Of a stretch of DNA of 64,000 nucleotides, positions 52,140-63,195 are shown piece after piece. The position numbers and the translations under genes were made by a program. The notes under the pieces are model-generated. The model was not told the origin of the DNA. It saw nothing but the letters and a program-made list of their open reading frames with translations, and searched no databases. How positions within the stretch are numbered: the stretch's first letter is position 1; each line of letters opens with the position of its first letter. The DNA comes from Myxococcales bacterium (GTDB lineage: Bacteria; Myxococcota_A; UBA9042). Location: NCBI GenBank assembly GCA_947491025.1, contig CANLIC010000009.1:1-64000 (forward strand), in the 5' to 3' direction.

Positions 52140-53100
52140 GCCCGACAGCGAGCCCGAGGCGCTGGCGCCACCGGACGCCGACGACCTCGGATCGCCAGGG
52201 GCGCCCAAGGTGCGCCTGCAGCCGCCCGGCGTCGCCTTCACCGTCGAAGGTTGGAGCATCGCGGGCATCGAGACATGGCTCCGTATCCCGGAGTTTTCGC
52301 TGGCGATTGACGTGGGGCGCGTCGCCGCCCCAGCGCTGGCGAGCCGCCACCTGGCGCTGACGCACGGGCACCTCGACCACGCCGGCGGCCTCCCTGCGTG
52401 GCTCGGTCTGCGACGGATGGGCGCCATGCCGCCTGCGCGCGTCTACCTGCCGGCCGAGATGATGACGGAGATCAAGACGATTCTGGCGGCGTGGGAGCGC
52501 CTGCAGGGAGTCGGCTTCGAGGTCGAGTTGTTCCCGGCGCGGCCCTTCGACCGCTTCTCGCTGGGCAGCGGCCGCAGCCTGGTCGCGCTGCCGGCGCACC
52601 ACGGGGTCCCCGCCCTCGGTTGGGCGGTCATCGAGCGCAGGGCCAAGCTGTGCGCGGAGCTGCTGGGCAAGACCGGCCCGGAGATCCGGGCGTTGCGCGA
52701 AGCTGGCCACGTCGTCTCGAAGCACGAGGAGGTGACGCTGCTCGCCATCAGCGGCGACACCCGGGCCAGCGCCGTCGACGAGGCCCCTGCGCTTCGCGAC
52801 GCCCAGGTCGTACTGCACGAGGTGACGCTGCTCGATGATCGCCACCCGCCGGCCCTCGCCCACGCCGGCAACCACACGCACTTGCACGACCTGCGCGGAT
52901 CAGCGGTGGCGGCAGAGGCCGGCTGTTTTGTGCCCTACCACATCAGCCAGCGCTACGGCGTCACCGAGGCGCGCGCGCTGCTCCAGGCCGAGCTCGGGCC
53001 GCGCTTCGGCGACCGCCTCTTGCCGTTGCTGCCAGCACGCGACCCACCGTCTCGGCGGCGCAGCGCGGCTCTGGCGGCAGACAAGAGCTCGTGTTGCTAG
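52132..53100 (+). CDS. Metallo-beta-lactamase-fold hydrolase, RNase Z-like
   Basis: 322 aa. It has the THGHLDHAGG metal-binding motif near residue 79, a SGDTR loop near 210, and a late HEVTLL and HAGNHTHLHDL region (about 225-250) that recalls RNase Z. Length and late motif fit RNase Z-like or related MBL hydrolases; the missing flexible exosite arm argues against a true tRNA-processing enzyme. The ATG overlaps the fusion gene's stop by 8 bp, so it belongs to the isoprenoid operon, and a role in that pathway is possible but unproven. Confidence 0.8.
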   Translation: MAEPDSEPEALAPPDADDLGSPGAPKVRLQPPGVAFTVEGWSIAGIETWLRIPEFSLAIDVGRVAAPALASRHLALTHGHLDHAGGLPAWLGLRRMGAMPPARVYLPAEMMTEIKTILAAWERLQGVGFEVELFPARPFDRFSLGSGRSLVALPAHHGVPALGWAVIERRAKLCAELLGKTGPEIRALREAGHVVSKHEEVTLLAISGDTRASAVDEAPALRDAQVVLHEVTLLDDRHPPALAHAGNHTHLHDLRGSAVAAEAGCFVPYHISQRYGVTEARALLQAELGPRFGDRLLPLLPARDPPSRRRSAALAADKSSCC

Positions 53101-53350
53101 GCACGACGCTGCGCCCAGCCGCCAGCACTGCCAAGCGCGCAGGGCGGCCGTGGCTCTGCGGTCACGCGCAAGGTCACATCCGTCGCCGCGATGAACGGCT
53201 CGATAGGCGCGGCGACGAGGCCGGTGAGGAGCGCAACCACCGCGACCGCCCGGGCGGCTTGAGCGATGCAGCGACCGAGGGCGCGGGGAAAAGCCCGATG
53301 ATTCGTGGGCCTGCAGACAGCGGAGCGGCGAGCGCTTATCGGACGCGAGC

Positions 53351-54973
53351 TTAGCCCTTCCAGCGGATGACGCGGCGAGGCGACACCGTGTCGAGGATGC
53401 CCTTCAGCTTGACCGCTGGCAGGGCTTCGCACTCGACGTGCTGGTGAACTTCCTCAAAGGTCGAGGGCGAGAGCAGGACCTCGCCCGGGCCAGCCTGACC
53501 GCAGAGTCGGGCAGAGAGATTCACGCTCCGGCCGAGCACGGTGTAGGACAGGGTCTGGCTGCTGCCCATGTAGCCCGCAATGAGTTGACCGGTGGCGATA
53601 CCGATGCCGACCGCGATGGGATCGAGGTCGAGCGCCATGCGCTCCTCATTGAATTCCGCAATCGCGGCCTGCATTTCGATGGCGCAGTGCACGGCGCGCA
53701 TCTCGTCCTCGTCGGTCGCCAGCGGCGCGCCCCAGAGCGCCATCACCGCGTCGCCGATGTACTTGTCGAGCGTGCCCTCGTGCTTGAACACGATGCTGGT
53801 CACGCGCTCGAAGTAGTCGTTCATCATCTCGACCATCTCGGCCGGTGGCGTCCGCTCGGTCAGGTTGGTGAAGCCGCGCACGTCGCTGAACAACACCGTG
53901 ACCTTGCGCAGCTGGCCGCCCTTCTCGATCGGCAGGTCGCCGGAGACGATCTGGTCGACGAGGTTCGGGCTCAGCATGCGCGACAGCGACTCACGGGCCT
54001 GAGTCTCTTCCTTGATGCGCTGCTGCATCAGGACGTTGTCGATGCTGATCGCGGCTTGTCGGGCCACAGCGCCGAGCGCCGACAGGTCCTTCTCGGTGAA
54101 GAGGCCGGTCGAGATCAGCGAGTCGACGTGGAGCACGCCGAGCACATCTTCGTTGGCGATCAGCGGCACCGTCATGCTCGAGCGGATGCCCTGCAGCACG
54201 ACCGAGTGGGCGTGGCCGAAGCGGGCGTCCATGCGGGCGTCGGTCGAAAGCACGGCCTCGCGCCCGGTCACCGCCTGCCGCAAGATGCTCGACGGCACAC
54301 GCACGTCCTCGGTGGTGCCCTCCCACCCGACGCCGGGGCGCACCTTGACCTGGAAATTGTGAAGGCGATCGACAACGTCGATGTCTTGCTTCGCCTTGCG
54401 ATCGACCATCATCACGACGCCGCGATCCACAGGCAGCCACTCGAAGATGCGCTTCAAGATCCGGTCGACCATGCGGTCGATGGATCGCTCGGCATGCAGA
54501 TCGCCGGAGAGCGTGTAGGCGAGCCGGAGCTTCTCGTAGTCGTTGCGGAGCGTGCGCTCGTCCGCGACAAGGTCCACCGGCGCGAAGTCGCGCAGCAGGT
54601 CGAGCTGGACCGTGGCGTGAATGCTCGCCGGTGGCTCTTCTTCGACCGGCGGCTTGGCCGGCGCATCGGCCACGGCGACGTAGCGCCAGCTCGTGCTGCC
54701 GATGCGGATGGTGTCGCCGTCGCGGAGCTGCTGGTCGCCCTCCACCAAGACGTCGTTGCAGTACGTGCCGTTGCGACTCTCGAGGTCGCGCAGCGACCAG
54801 ATGTTGGTACCCGGCTTGCGGGCAAAGATCGCGTGCTCTTTGGAGACGAGGCGGTCGACGATCTGCAGGGTATTGGTCGGCTGCCGTCCGACGTTGGTCA
54901 CGTCGCCGAGCTCGATCTCCTGCTGGCCGGGCCCGCCGCCTAGCCGGATCAGTCGTGCACTGCCTTTGACCAT
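53351..54973 (-). CDS. FHA-GAF-class III adenylate cyclase
   Basis: 540 aa, soluble. FHA domain at 22-98 (GR at 29-30, SKEHA, SRNGT), GAF domain at about 160-315, and a class III cyclase at 355-510. The cyclase has metal-binding Asp364 and Asp408, adenine-selecting Lys404 in TLDKYIGD, and transition-state residues Asn485 and Arg489 in SVNLSARL, so it is likely active and makes cAMP. The FHA part would bind a phosphothreonine partner and the GAF part a small ligand or partner. The ATG at 54973 starts the FHA strand directly. It is divergent from the metalloprotease-like gene. Confidence 0.92.
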   Translation of the reverse strand: MVKGSARLIRLGGGPGQQEIELGDVTNVGRQPTNTLQIVDRLVSKEHAIFARKPGTNIWSLRDLESRNGTYCNDVLVEGDQQLRDGDTIRIGSTSWRYVAVADAPAKPPVEEEPPASIHATVQLDLLRDFAPVDLVADERTLRNDYEKLRLAYTLSGDLHAERSIDRMVDRILKRIFEWLPVDRGVVMMVDRKAKQDIDVVDRLHNFQVKVRPGVGWEGTTEDVRVPSSILRQAVTGREAVLSTDARMDARFGHAHSVVLQGIRSSMTVPLIANEDVLGVLHVDSLISTGLFTEKDLSALGAVARQAAISIDNVLMQQRIKEETQARESLSRMLSPNLVDQIVSGDLPIEKGGQLRKVTVLFSDVRGFTNLTERTPPAEMVEMMNDYFERVTSIVFKHEGTLDKYIGDAVMALWGAPLATDEDEMRAVHCAIEMQAAIAEFNEERMALDLDPIAVGIGIATGQLIAGYMGSSQTLSYTVLGRSVNLSARLCGQAGPGEVLLSPSTFEEVHQHVECEALPAVKLKGILDTVSPRRVIRWKG

Positions 54974-55220
54974 CACTTCCAACCCTTGCGTCGCGTCCGT
55001 CGTGACTGCGCGCCGACCCAACTGACATGCCGGCCCAACCGCCGCCGAACATGCCCCTGGCTGCGTCCGCGACACTAGCACGGCTCGCGCCCCTTGTCAT
55101 GCGGTCTACACATCGGGCCGCGTTGAGGCGACACTGCGCTGGCATGCCGGCAACCAAGCGGCTGCGACCGGGCGCGCCAGCGGGGCCGCGGCCAGGGCCG
55201 GTGGAAGGCGACGAGGTGCG

Positions 55221-57590
55221 ATGGCACGGGCCGTATGGGCATGGATTGCAAGCCGATGGCGCCAAGGCGATCTCGCTGCGCCGGGCGTGATCCTGGCCGC
55301 CACCCTGCTCTGCTGCGGCCTGCCAGGTCTCGGCGTCCTCGACTTTCACGCCGCGCTCCTGCTGTCGCCGTTGATCGGTTGGGCCGCCGGCGCCCACGTC
55401 CGCCGCCAGCGCAGGGGCGCCATCGACGCAGCCGCCTGCCTACGGCGGGTGCTCTTGACCACCTTCGGGCCAGCGCTGCTGCTTTGGCTCAATGCGCTGC
55501 GCGTCCCAACTTGCGCCGTCGGCACAGGCTGGCAGATCTGGCTGATCGGTCCTGGCAGCAGCGCCATTGTCGGTGCCTGCATGGCGACGCTTGCGGCGCG
55601 CCTGATGCCCCATCGCGCCACACTGGGCTGGTGGCTGCTGGCGATCGGCTCGGCTTTGACGCCGCTGCACGCATTTCTGACCGAACCGACCGTGGCCACG
55701 TGGCACGAGCTCTTCGGCATGATCCCGGGCTCGATCTATGAAGACGCGCTCGGCCCGGACGCGCGGACGCTGGCCTTTGTCGCCACCACCGCGCCGTTTT
55801 GGCTTGGCGCTGCGGTGTGGGCACTGGCCACGACGCAGGTGCGCTCCGCCGCCTTGCCTCGGAACCTCCTGCTCACGCGCGGCCGGCTCGGCCTGATGCT
55901 GGCGGCGACCGCGCTCGGCGTCGGCTGGGTGCGCGGCGGGGCAGATGGCTGGCGGGTGCGGCGGGCGGATGTGATCGACGCGCTGCCGATCGCCGTCGAG
56001 TTGCGCCTGCGCGACCGCATTCCGACCGACGGCGGCGCCCCGCAACGGCCAGAGGCAGAGGGCCGGCCCGACGTGGTGCTGCGGATGGCCGCGGCGCCGG
56101 GGTGGCGGCGCAAAGCGCGCCTGCTGGCGGAGGACACCGCCGTGCGCTGGCACCAGCTCCGGAGCTTTCTGGGAGCTGTTCCGGATGCGACGATCGAGGT
56201 CTTCGTCTACCTCGACGACGACCACAAGCGCCGGCTCATGGGGGCCCACGGCGTCGAGATGGCGAAGCCCTGGCTCCATCAGGCGCACCTCGTGGATCCG
56301 GGCTACGGCGACACGACGTTGGCCCACGAGCTGGCCCACGTGTTCGGCGCAGCGCTGGCGGGTGGCCCCTTCGGCGTGCCGATGCGCGCCGGGCTGCTGC
56401 CTGACGCCGTCCGAATCGAGGGACTGGCGGTAGCGGCCGAATGGCCTGAGCTCGACGGCCTCGATCCGCACGCCCAGGCGGCGGCGATGGAGAGGCTGGG
56501 CCTGCTGCCAGCGGTCGAGGCGCTGCTTTCGCCGATCGCCTTCGCGGTCGAGAGCTCGGCGCGGGCCTACACCGTCGCTGGCTCCCTGTTGCGGCACGTC
56601 GGCGAGACCTGTGGCCAGGCGGCCCTGCAGGCGGTGTATCGGGGCGAGGGCATCGACCCGGCCTGCGGCGTCGGCGAGGGCGTGACGATCGCGGACTGGC
56701 GGGCGCGGCTGGCGGCGTTGGCGAAGACGCTGGCGCCGGCGGACGTCGAGAAGCTCGCGGCGCGCTTCGCCTCGCCAGGGCTGCTGCAGCGCCCCTGCCC
56801 TCTGGAGACCGGCCGCTGCCGGGAGCGGGCGCAGCGGGCCCACCGCCGCAACGACACGGCGGCGGTCCTGCGCGAGTGGTCGACGCTGCATGATGCGCTG
56901 CGCGCCCACCTCGGGCTCGGCGTCCTGCCCCTCGGCCTCGATCTCGCGCTCGCTGGGGCTTTGGCGGGCGCTTCAGACCTCGCGCAGGCTGAGGCGCTGC
57001 TGGTGACGCGCCTCGGCCGAGCGCCGCGCGATGTGGATCGGGCCGCACTGCTGGCGGCGCTGGGCGACGTCGGACTCCGAAAGGGCGATGTCGCGGCGGC
57101 CCTTTCCCGCTGGAGGGAGGCTGCGGCGCTGCCGCGCGGTGAGGCGGCTGCCCGCACCCTGGCCGTCAAGGCGGCGCTAGTCGAGCGCGACGCCGGCCGC
57201 CGGGCCGTCATGGACCTCTTCGCCCTCGGCGCCCCCTCGCTGGCCTTCCGCCCCCGTATCGAGGCGCTGCATGCGGCGCTGCCGGACGCAAAGGTCGCTC
57301 GCTACCTCTGGGCGCGGATGCAGCTCTTTGGCGTCAAGGCGCCAGCCGCGGTCGCCGCCCTCGCCGAGCTGGCCGGCGACGTCAGCGTCGATCGCTGGGT
57401 CCGCCGCGAGTGCCTGCGGCTCCTGGCGCTCCACGCCGCCCGTGCCGGCGCCTGCGATGCCCTCTTCCCTCTGGCGCAGGCCGCCGGCGTCGATCTCGCC
57501 GTGCGCGCCTGGCACGAGGCCCTACAGGATCGCTGCGCGATCGTGCAGCGGCTGGGCCCACCTCGCCGATGGCGACGGCTCCCGAGCTGA
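55221..57590 (+). CDS. Membrane-anchored HExxH metalloprotease-like protein
   Basis: 789 aa. The first 240 residues hold about five or six membrane helices. The next part (about 250-420) carries HELAH (369-373) and a likely third zinc ligand Glu400 in RIEGLA, as in gluzincin peptidase MA-like proteins. The last 300 residues are Ala/Leu-rich helical repeats of TPR type. The zinc site probably faces the periplasm, but topology is not certain. Function unknown. GGAAGG is upstream of the ATG. It stands alone and ends 43 bp before the converging MerB-like gene. Confidence 0.75.
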   Translation: MARAVWAWIASRWRQGDLAAPGVILAATLLCCGLPGLGVLDFHAALLLSPLIGWAAGAHVRRQRRGAIDAAACLRRVLLTTFGPALLLWLNALRVPTCAVGTGWQIWLIGPGSSAIVGACMATLAARLMPHRATLGWWLLAIGSALTPLHAFLTEPTVATWHELFGMIPGSIYEDALGPDARTLAFVATTAPFWLGAAVWALATTQVRSAALPRNLLLTRGRLGLMLAATALGVGWVRGGADGWRVRRADVIDALPIAVELRLRDRIPTDGGAPQRPEAEGRPDVVLRMAAAPGWRRKARLLAEDTAVRWHQLRSFLGAVPDATIEVFVYLDDDHKRRLMGAHGVEMAKPWLHQAHLVDPGYGDTTLAHELAHVFGAALAGGPFGVPMRAGLLPDAVRIEGLAVAAEWPELDGLDPHAQAAAMERLGLLPAVEALLSPIAFAVESSARAYTVAGSLLRHVGETCGQAALQAVYRGEGIDPACGVGEGVTIADWRARLAALAKTLAPADVEKLAARFASPGLLQRPCPLETGRCRERAQRAHRRNDTAAVLREWSTLHDALRAHLGLGVLPLGLDLALAGALAGASDLAQAEALLVTRLGRAPRDVDRAALLAALGDVGLRKGDVAAALSRWREAAALPRGEAAARTLAVKAALVERDAGRRAVMDLFALGAPSLAFRPRIEALHAALPDAKVARYLWARMQLFGVKAPAAVAALAELAGDVSVDRWVRRECLRLLALHAARAGACDALFPLAQAAGVDLAVRAWHEALQDRCAIVQRLGPPRRWRRLPS

Positions 57591-57633
57591 GCGCGTCATC
57601 AGCGCAGCCGGCCTTGCAGCGGAAGCGAAGGCC

Positions 57634-58392
57634 CTAGTCGTCGATCGCGAGCGCGTCGAAGATCGACTCGAGCGCAGCGCCCAAGCGATCGCCAAGGTCA
57701 GTGGCGGCGAAGGGAAACAGGTAGGAGGGCAGCGGCAACCCCGGCGGCTCTTGGGCGTCGGCCTGCCAGCGCGACAGGGCGTCGTCGTCGGCGAAGATGC
57801 GGCCGGCGGCGATGGCCTCGCTGGGATAGGTCGTGCCCGGCCACGCCGGCAAGAACATGGCGAGCGTCTCGGGGGCTCGGGTGTGCACGCCCTGGCTGTC
57901 GCAGTGCAGTTCGACCGTCGGCGCGCTGTCGCCGCCACCGCTGCAGCGGCCGCGGAAGACGCCGGGCCGGCCGAGCCCGCGGGCGACGCCGAGGGCGGCG
58001 AGCGGACCGACCAGATGGACCGCCGAATGGCCCTCAGGGTGGAAGCGCCACGCCGTGGGCCGCGCGCTCAGGCAGCCGGCAATGTCGAGGATCTTGCCAT
58101 CGAAGAGGGTCAACAGCCCGCTGCGAGCGAGCTGCTCGACCTCTTCGCGCAGGCGGTCGACGTGGAGATCGGCGTGGGCGGCGACTTGTTCGACGACTGC
58201 GTCTGGGCTCGAGATCCAGCCACGGTTGACGAGGGACGCAGCGGCTTGGCTCAGCAGCAGCCGCCCCGCCGGGCTCGCCTGGGCAGCGGCGGCAATGAGC
58301 CACTCCGCCGCCTCAAGACCGGGCGCGGCCTGGCTGAACGTTGCCGAAAACGGCGTGCGATCAAAGGCGTTCGGCACCGCGATCTCCGCCAC
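57634..58392 (-). CDS. Alkylmercury lyase (MerB)-like protein, probably inactive
   Basis: 252 aa. A winged-helix-like N-terminal domain (about 30-95) precedes a strand-rich part with LDIAGCLSARPTAWRF, which corresponds to the MerB core start; the late RIFADDDALSRWQ helix matches the end of MerB-type proteins. MerB uses two Cys and an Asp to cleave C-Hg bonds. Here the stretch that should hold the first Cys and the Asp reads HLVGPLAALG, so the active site is missing. A role in organomercury resistance is unlikely, and no mer gene is nearby. The closest neighbour is rpsT, 26 bp upstream on the same strand. Confidence 0.5.
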   Translation of the reverse strand: MAEIAVPNAFDRTPFSATFSQAAPGLEAAEWLIAAAAQASPAGRLLLSQAAASLVNRGWISSPDAVVEQVAAHADLHVDRLREEVEQLARSGLLTLFDGKILDIAGCLSARPTAWRFHPEGHSAVHLVGPLAALGVARGLGRPGVFRGRCSGGGDSAPTVELHCDSQGVHTRAPETLAMFLPAWPGTTYPSEAIAAGRIFADDDALSRWQADAQEPPGLPLPSYLFPFAATDLGDRLGAALESIFDALAIDD

Positions 58393-58418
58393 TCTGGGGC
58401 GCGAGGCCCCGGCACGGC

Positions 58419-58685
58419 TCAGCCCTTTGTCTGGGCCTTGTGCATCGCCTTGGCAAGGCGCGAGATCTGGCGGCTGGCACGCTTGGCCGGGATGACGCGG
58501 CTGGCGCCAGCACCGGCGACGACGGCCATGGTCTCGGCCAGATCGGCGGAGGTGGCCTCACCGGCCTCGATCTTGCTGCGCAGGCCCTTGACGGTGGTGC
58601 GCACGACCGACTTGGTGGCCCGGTTGCGCACGCGCCGCTTCTCGGATTGACGGGCGCGCTTGGCTGCAGACTTATGATTCGCCAC
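58419..58685 (-). CDS. rpsT: 30S ribosomal protein S20
   Basis: 88 aa, basic, starting MANHKSAAKRARQ, the normal S20 N terminus, with the conserved RNRATKSVVRT stretch. It binds 16S rRNA and helps small-subunit assembly. The 274-bp gap upstream (58686-58959) must hold its promoter; a clear one was not seen. It may be co-transcribed with the MerB-like gene. Confidence 0.98.
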   Translation of the reverse strand: MANHKSAAKRARQSEKRRVRNRATKSVVRTTVKGLRSKIEAGEATSADLAETMAVVAGAGASRVIPAKRASRQISRLAKAMHKAQTKG

Positions 58686-58959
58686 TTTTTCCTCTCGACT
58701 GCCCGGGCCCCATCGACGCCGGGTGTAGGGCCTGCCTCGGCCCCAGATGCTCGTGCTGCGCCGCTTCGGCGCGCTCGAAAACTCCTACGGCGACGATGCC
58801 GCGGGGGCGCGCGTTTTATCGGTCTGATCGCTCCGCGTCAAGGCGCGTCTTCGGCGGCGCGGCCCAAAGGGGCCTGATGGAGTCGCCTCTGGCGGATCCA
58901 CGTCCGCCGAATCCGCGTCAGACCGAGATCCGCCATCGCAGAGCAGATCCCCAGAAGGG

Positions 58960-59592
58960 TCAAGGCGCAGCGTCGGCGGCGCGGCCCGTGGCGACCACCG
59001 CTCGCCGACACTGACCCTCGCGGCAGCTCAGATCGTCTGGGCAGTTTTCGGCGCCGTTGCAGGCGAGGACCATGCAGGCGCCCTGTCGGCACCGACCACT
59101 GGCGCAGGCGCTGGCGTCGGCGTCGCTGCACGTGGCGCCGAGCTCCTTCTGGACATGGATCACCGAGCTGACACGGCTGCTGCGTCCGGCGTCATCGACG
59201 ACCTCAAGCTGCAAAGCGAAGCTGCCGGCGGCCAAGAAGGTGTGATCGAGGGTCGGCGATGCGGTGTCCACCGCGACCGAACCATCGGCGACTTGGAAGG
59301 AGAAGCGGACGATGCGCGCGCCGAGCTGCCCCTCTTCGCTGGCGACCGCGACCGCGGTAGGCGACGCCGAGAGTCGCACCTTGGCGCCGATGACGGCGGC
59401 CTCGACGTGCTCCAAGCCGGCGATCGGCGGCGCGAGGGCGTACGACGGCTCGTCGGTGCAGGCGGCAGCGCCGCAGATCAGCAACAGGGCGCAGAGACCG
59501 CGCCGCAGCACCCGGCCGGGACCTGCCGCGCCGCGCAACAACGCCTGCTCCGCTGCGCTCAGCGATCTCGGCTCGCTTCCAATTGTCCGCAT
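58960..59592 (-). CDS. Small lipoprotein with Ig-like and Cys-rich parts
   Basis: 210 aa. Export signal with lipobox GAAAC near residue 45; the n-region before it is unusually long. Residues about 60-150 look like one PKD/Ig-like beta-sandwich (RIVRFSFQVADGS, then THTFLAAGSFALQLEV-type strands and a VVDDAGRSS turn). The C terminus has eight Cys (CSDADASAC, CRQGAC, CPDDLSC) in the style of the other surface lipoproteins here. Possibly surface-displayed; role unknown. It starts 19 bp after rimO ends. Confidence 0.75.
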   Translation of the reverse strand: MRTIGSEPRSLSAAEQALLRGAAGPGRVLRRGLCALLLICGAAACTDEPSYALAPPIAGLEHVEAAVIGAKVRLSASPTAVAVASEEGQLGARIVRFSFQVADGSVAVDTASPTLDHTFLAAGSFALQLEVVDDAGRSSRVSSVIHVQKELGATCSDADASACASGRCRQGACMVLACNGAENCPDDLSCREGQCRRAVVATGRAADAAP

Positions 59593-59611
59593 GACCCCTC
59601 CGCTCGTCGCT

Positions 59612-61069
<1,458 letters not shown>

Positions 61070-61092
61070 CGTCCTCTCCACAAGCGCTCGCG

Positions 61093-63195
61093 TCAGAACA
61101 CGACCGCAACCTCTTCGCCCGCCATCTCGAAGATTCGCGACATGTCCGCGTCGTCAATGACGTAGCTGCCATCGGCGTCAAAAAGCTCATCCCACGAGGC
61201 GCTCGGGAAGAAGTTGCCCTTCCACACCACGCGCCGACCGCGCCGGAAGGCGCACTCCATCAGGTCGACGCCGTCCACGAGCCCGTCGAGCGTCACGTCG
61301 GCGCCGTCGATGATGACGAATTGCCGCAACAAGGTCCTATTCACGTCCGGTCGCACAATCAGCGGGCGCTTGCTGAGGGGCAGCGTCACCACCGTCACGA
61401 AGCCGTCGAGCGGCGGCTCAACCTCTACGCTGGTCTCCTGCACCTCGCCGTCGGCGAAGGTCAAGCGCAGGGGCAGCCGAAAGCGCATCGGCACCTTGGA
61501 GAGCTGGGCGACGCGCAGGCGCAGCGTCAGGCTGCCATCGGATTCGGTGACCATCCGCGCCGCCAGCTCAACCTCAATCGAACCGGTCTGTTGAAACCAC
61601 TGCTTGAAGAACCATCCGAGGTCCCGCCCGGACGCCTTCTCGACCGCCGCGCGCAGGTCGCTGACGCGGGCGTAGTCGCGGCCGAAGCTGACAGCGAATG
61701 CTGCCAGGCCCTTGGCCAGCACCGCCTCACCGACCTCGTGGCGCAACATCTCGAAGACCGCCGCGCCCTTGTGGTAGACGATCTGCACGTAGGCCGGCGA
61801 TTGGTAGACCGTGGCGCTGGCCAGCGGGCGATCGTTGGCCGGCGAGACGGTGTAGACGTAGCTGAGGTTGTCTTCGACGAGCTGGGCGCGGCTCTTGAGC
61901 GTGTGCTCGGTGTAGAGGCACGACGAATACTCGGCCAGAGACTCTGAGAGGCAGACGTCGGCGGTCGCCATCGGTCGCGCGTAGTTGCCCCACCACTGGT
62001 GCGCGACCTCGTGTGCCGCAAGCTCATTCCAGCTCGTCCAGCCGCCGGCGCCGGCCTGGGCTCCGAAGATATTGCGCAGCATGAAGATGCCGGACAGAGG
62101 CGCGTAGCCTCCGCCGAAGTTGTTGGCGACCTGGATGATCGAGAGCCCTGACCACGGAAAGGCACCAAAGCGCTGGCCATAGAAGCCCAGCATCGAGTCG
62201 ACCGACGACAGCAGACCCTTGGCTGCGCCCTGGTAGGTGCCGAGCGTGAGCAAGCGGAGCCACGGCACGCTGGAACCTAGCTTGGGGCCCGTGCCGGTGA
62301 TGGCGTACTTCGCGATCGAGAAGCCGCCATGCTCGGTACGCTCGGTCTGCTCGAAGCCCCAGCGCAGCCGACCATCCGCGAGCGGGACGGAGCCAAGCGG
62401 CGTGCCGGGCGCCGCCGCGACGCGGTCTGCTGGCGTCACGATGTGCAGCGTCGAGGTGTGGGGTGCGTGCAGCGCGGTCGCGTGGTCGAAGAAGAGACGG
62501 AAGAACAGGACCTGCCAGAACTCATTGTCGAACGTGCAGGTGCGCAGCAGGGTTGTCTGCTTGTTGCAGTCGAGCGTCGCGGTCCAGCGCGCCCGCACGA
62601 CCACGACGTCGCCGACCTGCAGCGGCGCGGCGGGCTTGATCTGGACCACGCCGATCTGTCCGAACTGCTCACCGTAGGTCGCCTTGGCCGGCAAGATCGC
62701 GCCACCGGACTGGACCTCTGCGACGAGCGACTGGATGACCACTTTTTCGCTGCGCAGAGACAGTGACGCCAGCCCGCTCTCAAGCACCGTCAGTGTGGCA
62801 GTGACGTCGACAGCGAGCCCGGGGGTCTGCGGCGCCACCTCGACCGTGACCACCTGGTGCTCCACGCGAAATTCCTGCTCGAAGAGCGCGCCGAAGTTGG
62901 CTGCGGTCGCAGAGAAGGCCGTCGCGGCCCCGAGATCGGGAAGGCCATGGTGGTGGCGACCCTCGGCTTCGGCGCGGTGCATCCGCATCCGCTGACCAAA
63001 GGGCGTGTCCTCCGAGGCGGGTCCGAGCACGCGCGCCGCGGGTGGAGCGGGAGGCGCAGGGGGAGGCGGCGATGCGGCAGCGCCGCGGCCCGCGAGGCCA
63101 GCACCGACGACGACGAGGGCGAATAGGCCCAAGATCGCCGCCTCATCGGCCGACCGAGCGAAGCGCCGCGCGGGGAGCCTGATCCGCGCGCTCAT
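61093..63195 (-). CDS. M1-type peptidase with C-terminal dockerin-like module
   Basis: 700 aa. Signal or N-terminal membrane segment at about 18-40, then a Pro-rich linker. The M1-like part (about 100-540) has HEVAH (395-399) and Glu418 in LSESLAEY, completing the zinc site. The usual GAMEN exopeptidase motif is replaced by GGGYAP, so it may be an endopeptidase or a non-classical member. Residues 631-694 carry two calcium loops: D633-x-T-x-DG-x-x-D-x-x-D644 and D673-x-D-x-S-x-V-x-D-x-x-D684, the pattern of a dockerin. The ATG at 63195 overlaps the stop of the cohesin-like gene by 4 bp, so it is translated together with its likely binding partner. Confidence 0.85.
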   Translation of the reverse strand: MSARIRLPARRFARSADEAAILGLFALVVVGAGLAGRGAAASPPPPAPPAPPAARVLGPASEDTPFGQRMRMHRAEAEGRHHHGLPDLGAATAFSATAANFGALFEQEFRVEHQVVTVEVAPQTPGLAVDVTATLTVLESGLASLSLRSEKVVIQSLVAEVQSGGAILPAKATYGEQFGQIGVVQIKPAAPLQVGDVVVVRARWTATLDCNKQTTLLRTCTFDNEFWQVLFFRLFFDHATALHAPHTSTLHIVTPADRVAAAPGTPLGSVPLADGRLRWGFEQTERTEHGGFSIAKYAITGTGPKLGSSVPWLRLLTLGTYQGAAKGLLSSVDSMLGFYGQRFGAFPWSGLSIIQVANNFGGGYAPLSGIFMLRNIFGAQAGAGGWTSWNELAAHEVAHQWWGNYARPMATADVCLSESLAEYSSCLYTEHTLKSRAQLVEDNLSYVYTVSPANDRPLASATVYQSPAYVQIVYHKGAAVFEMLRHEVGEAVLAKGLAAFAVSFGRDYARVSDLRAAVEKASGRDLGWFFKQWFQQTGSIEVELAARMVTESDGSLTLRLRVAQLSKVPMRFRLPLRLTFADGEVQETSVEVEPPLDGFVTVVTLPLSKRPLIVRPDVNRTLLRQFVIIDGADVTLDGLVDGVDLMECAFRRGRRVVWKGNFFPSASWDELFDADGSYVIDDADMSRIFEMAGEEVAVVF

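Noticed and set aside
57634..58392. Functional mercury resistance gene
   Set aside because: The catalytic Cys/Asp site is missing and no other mer gene is nearby.
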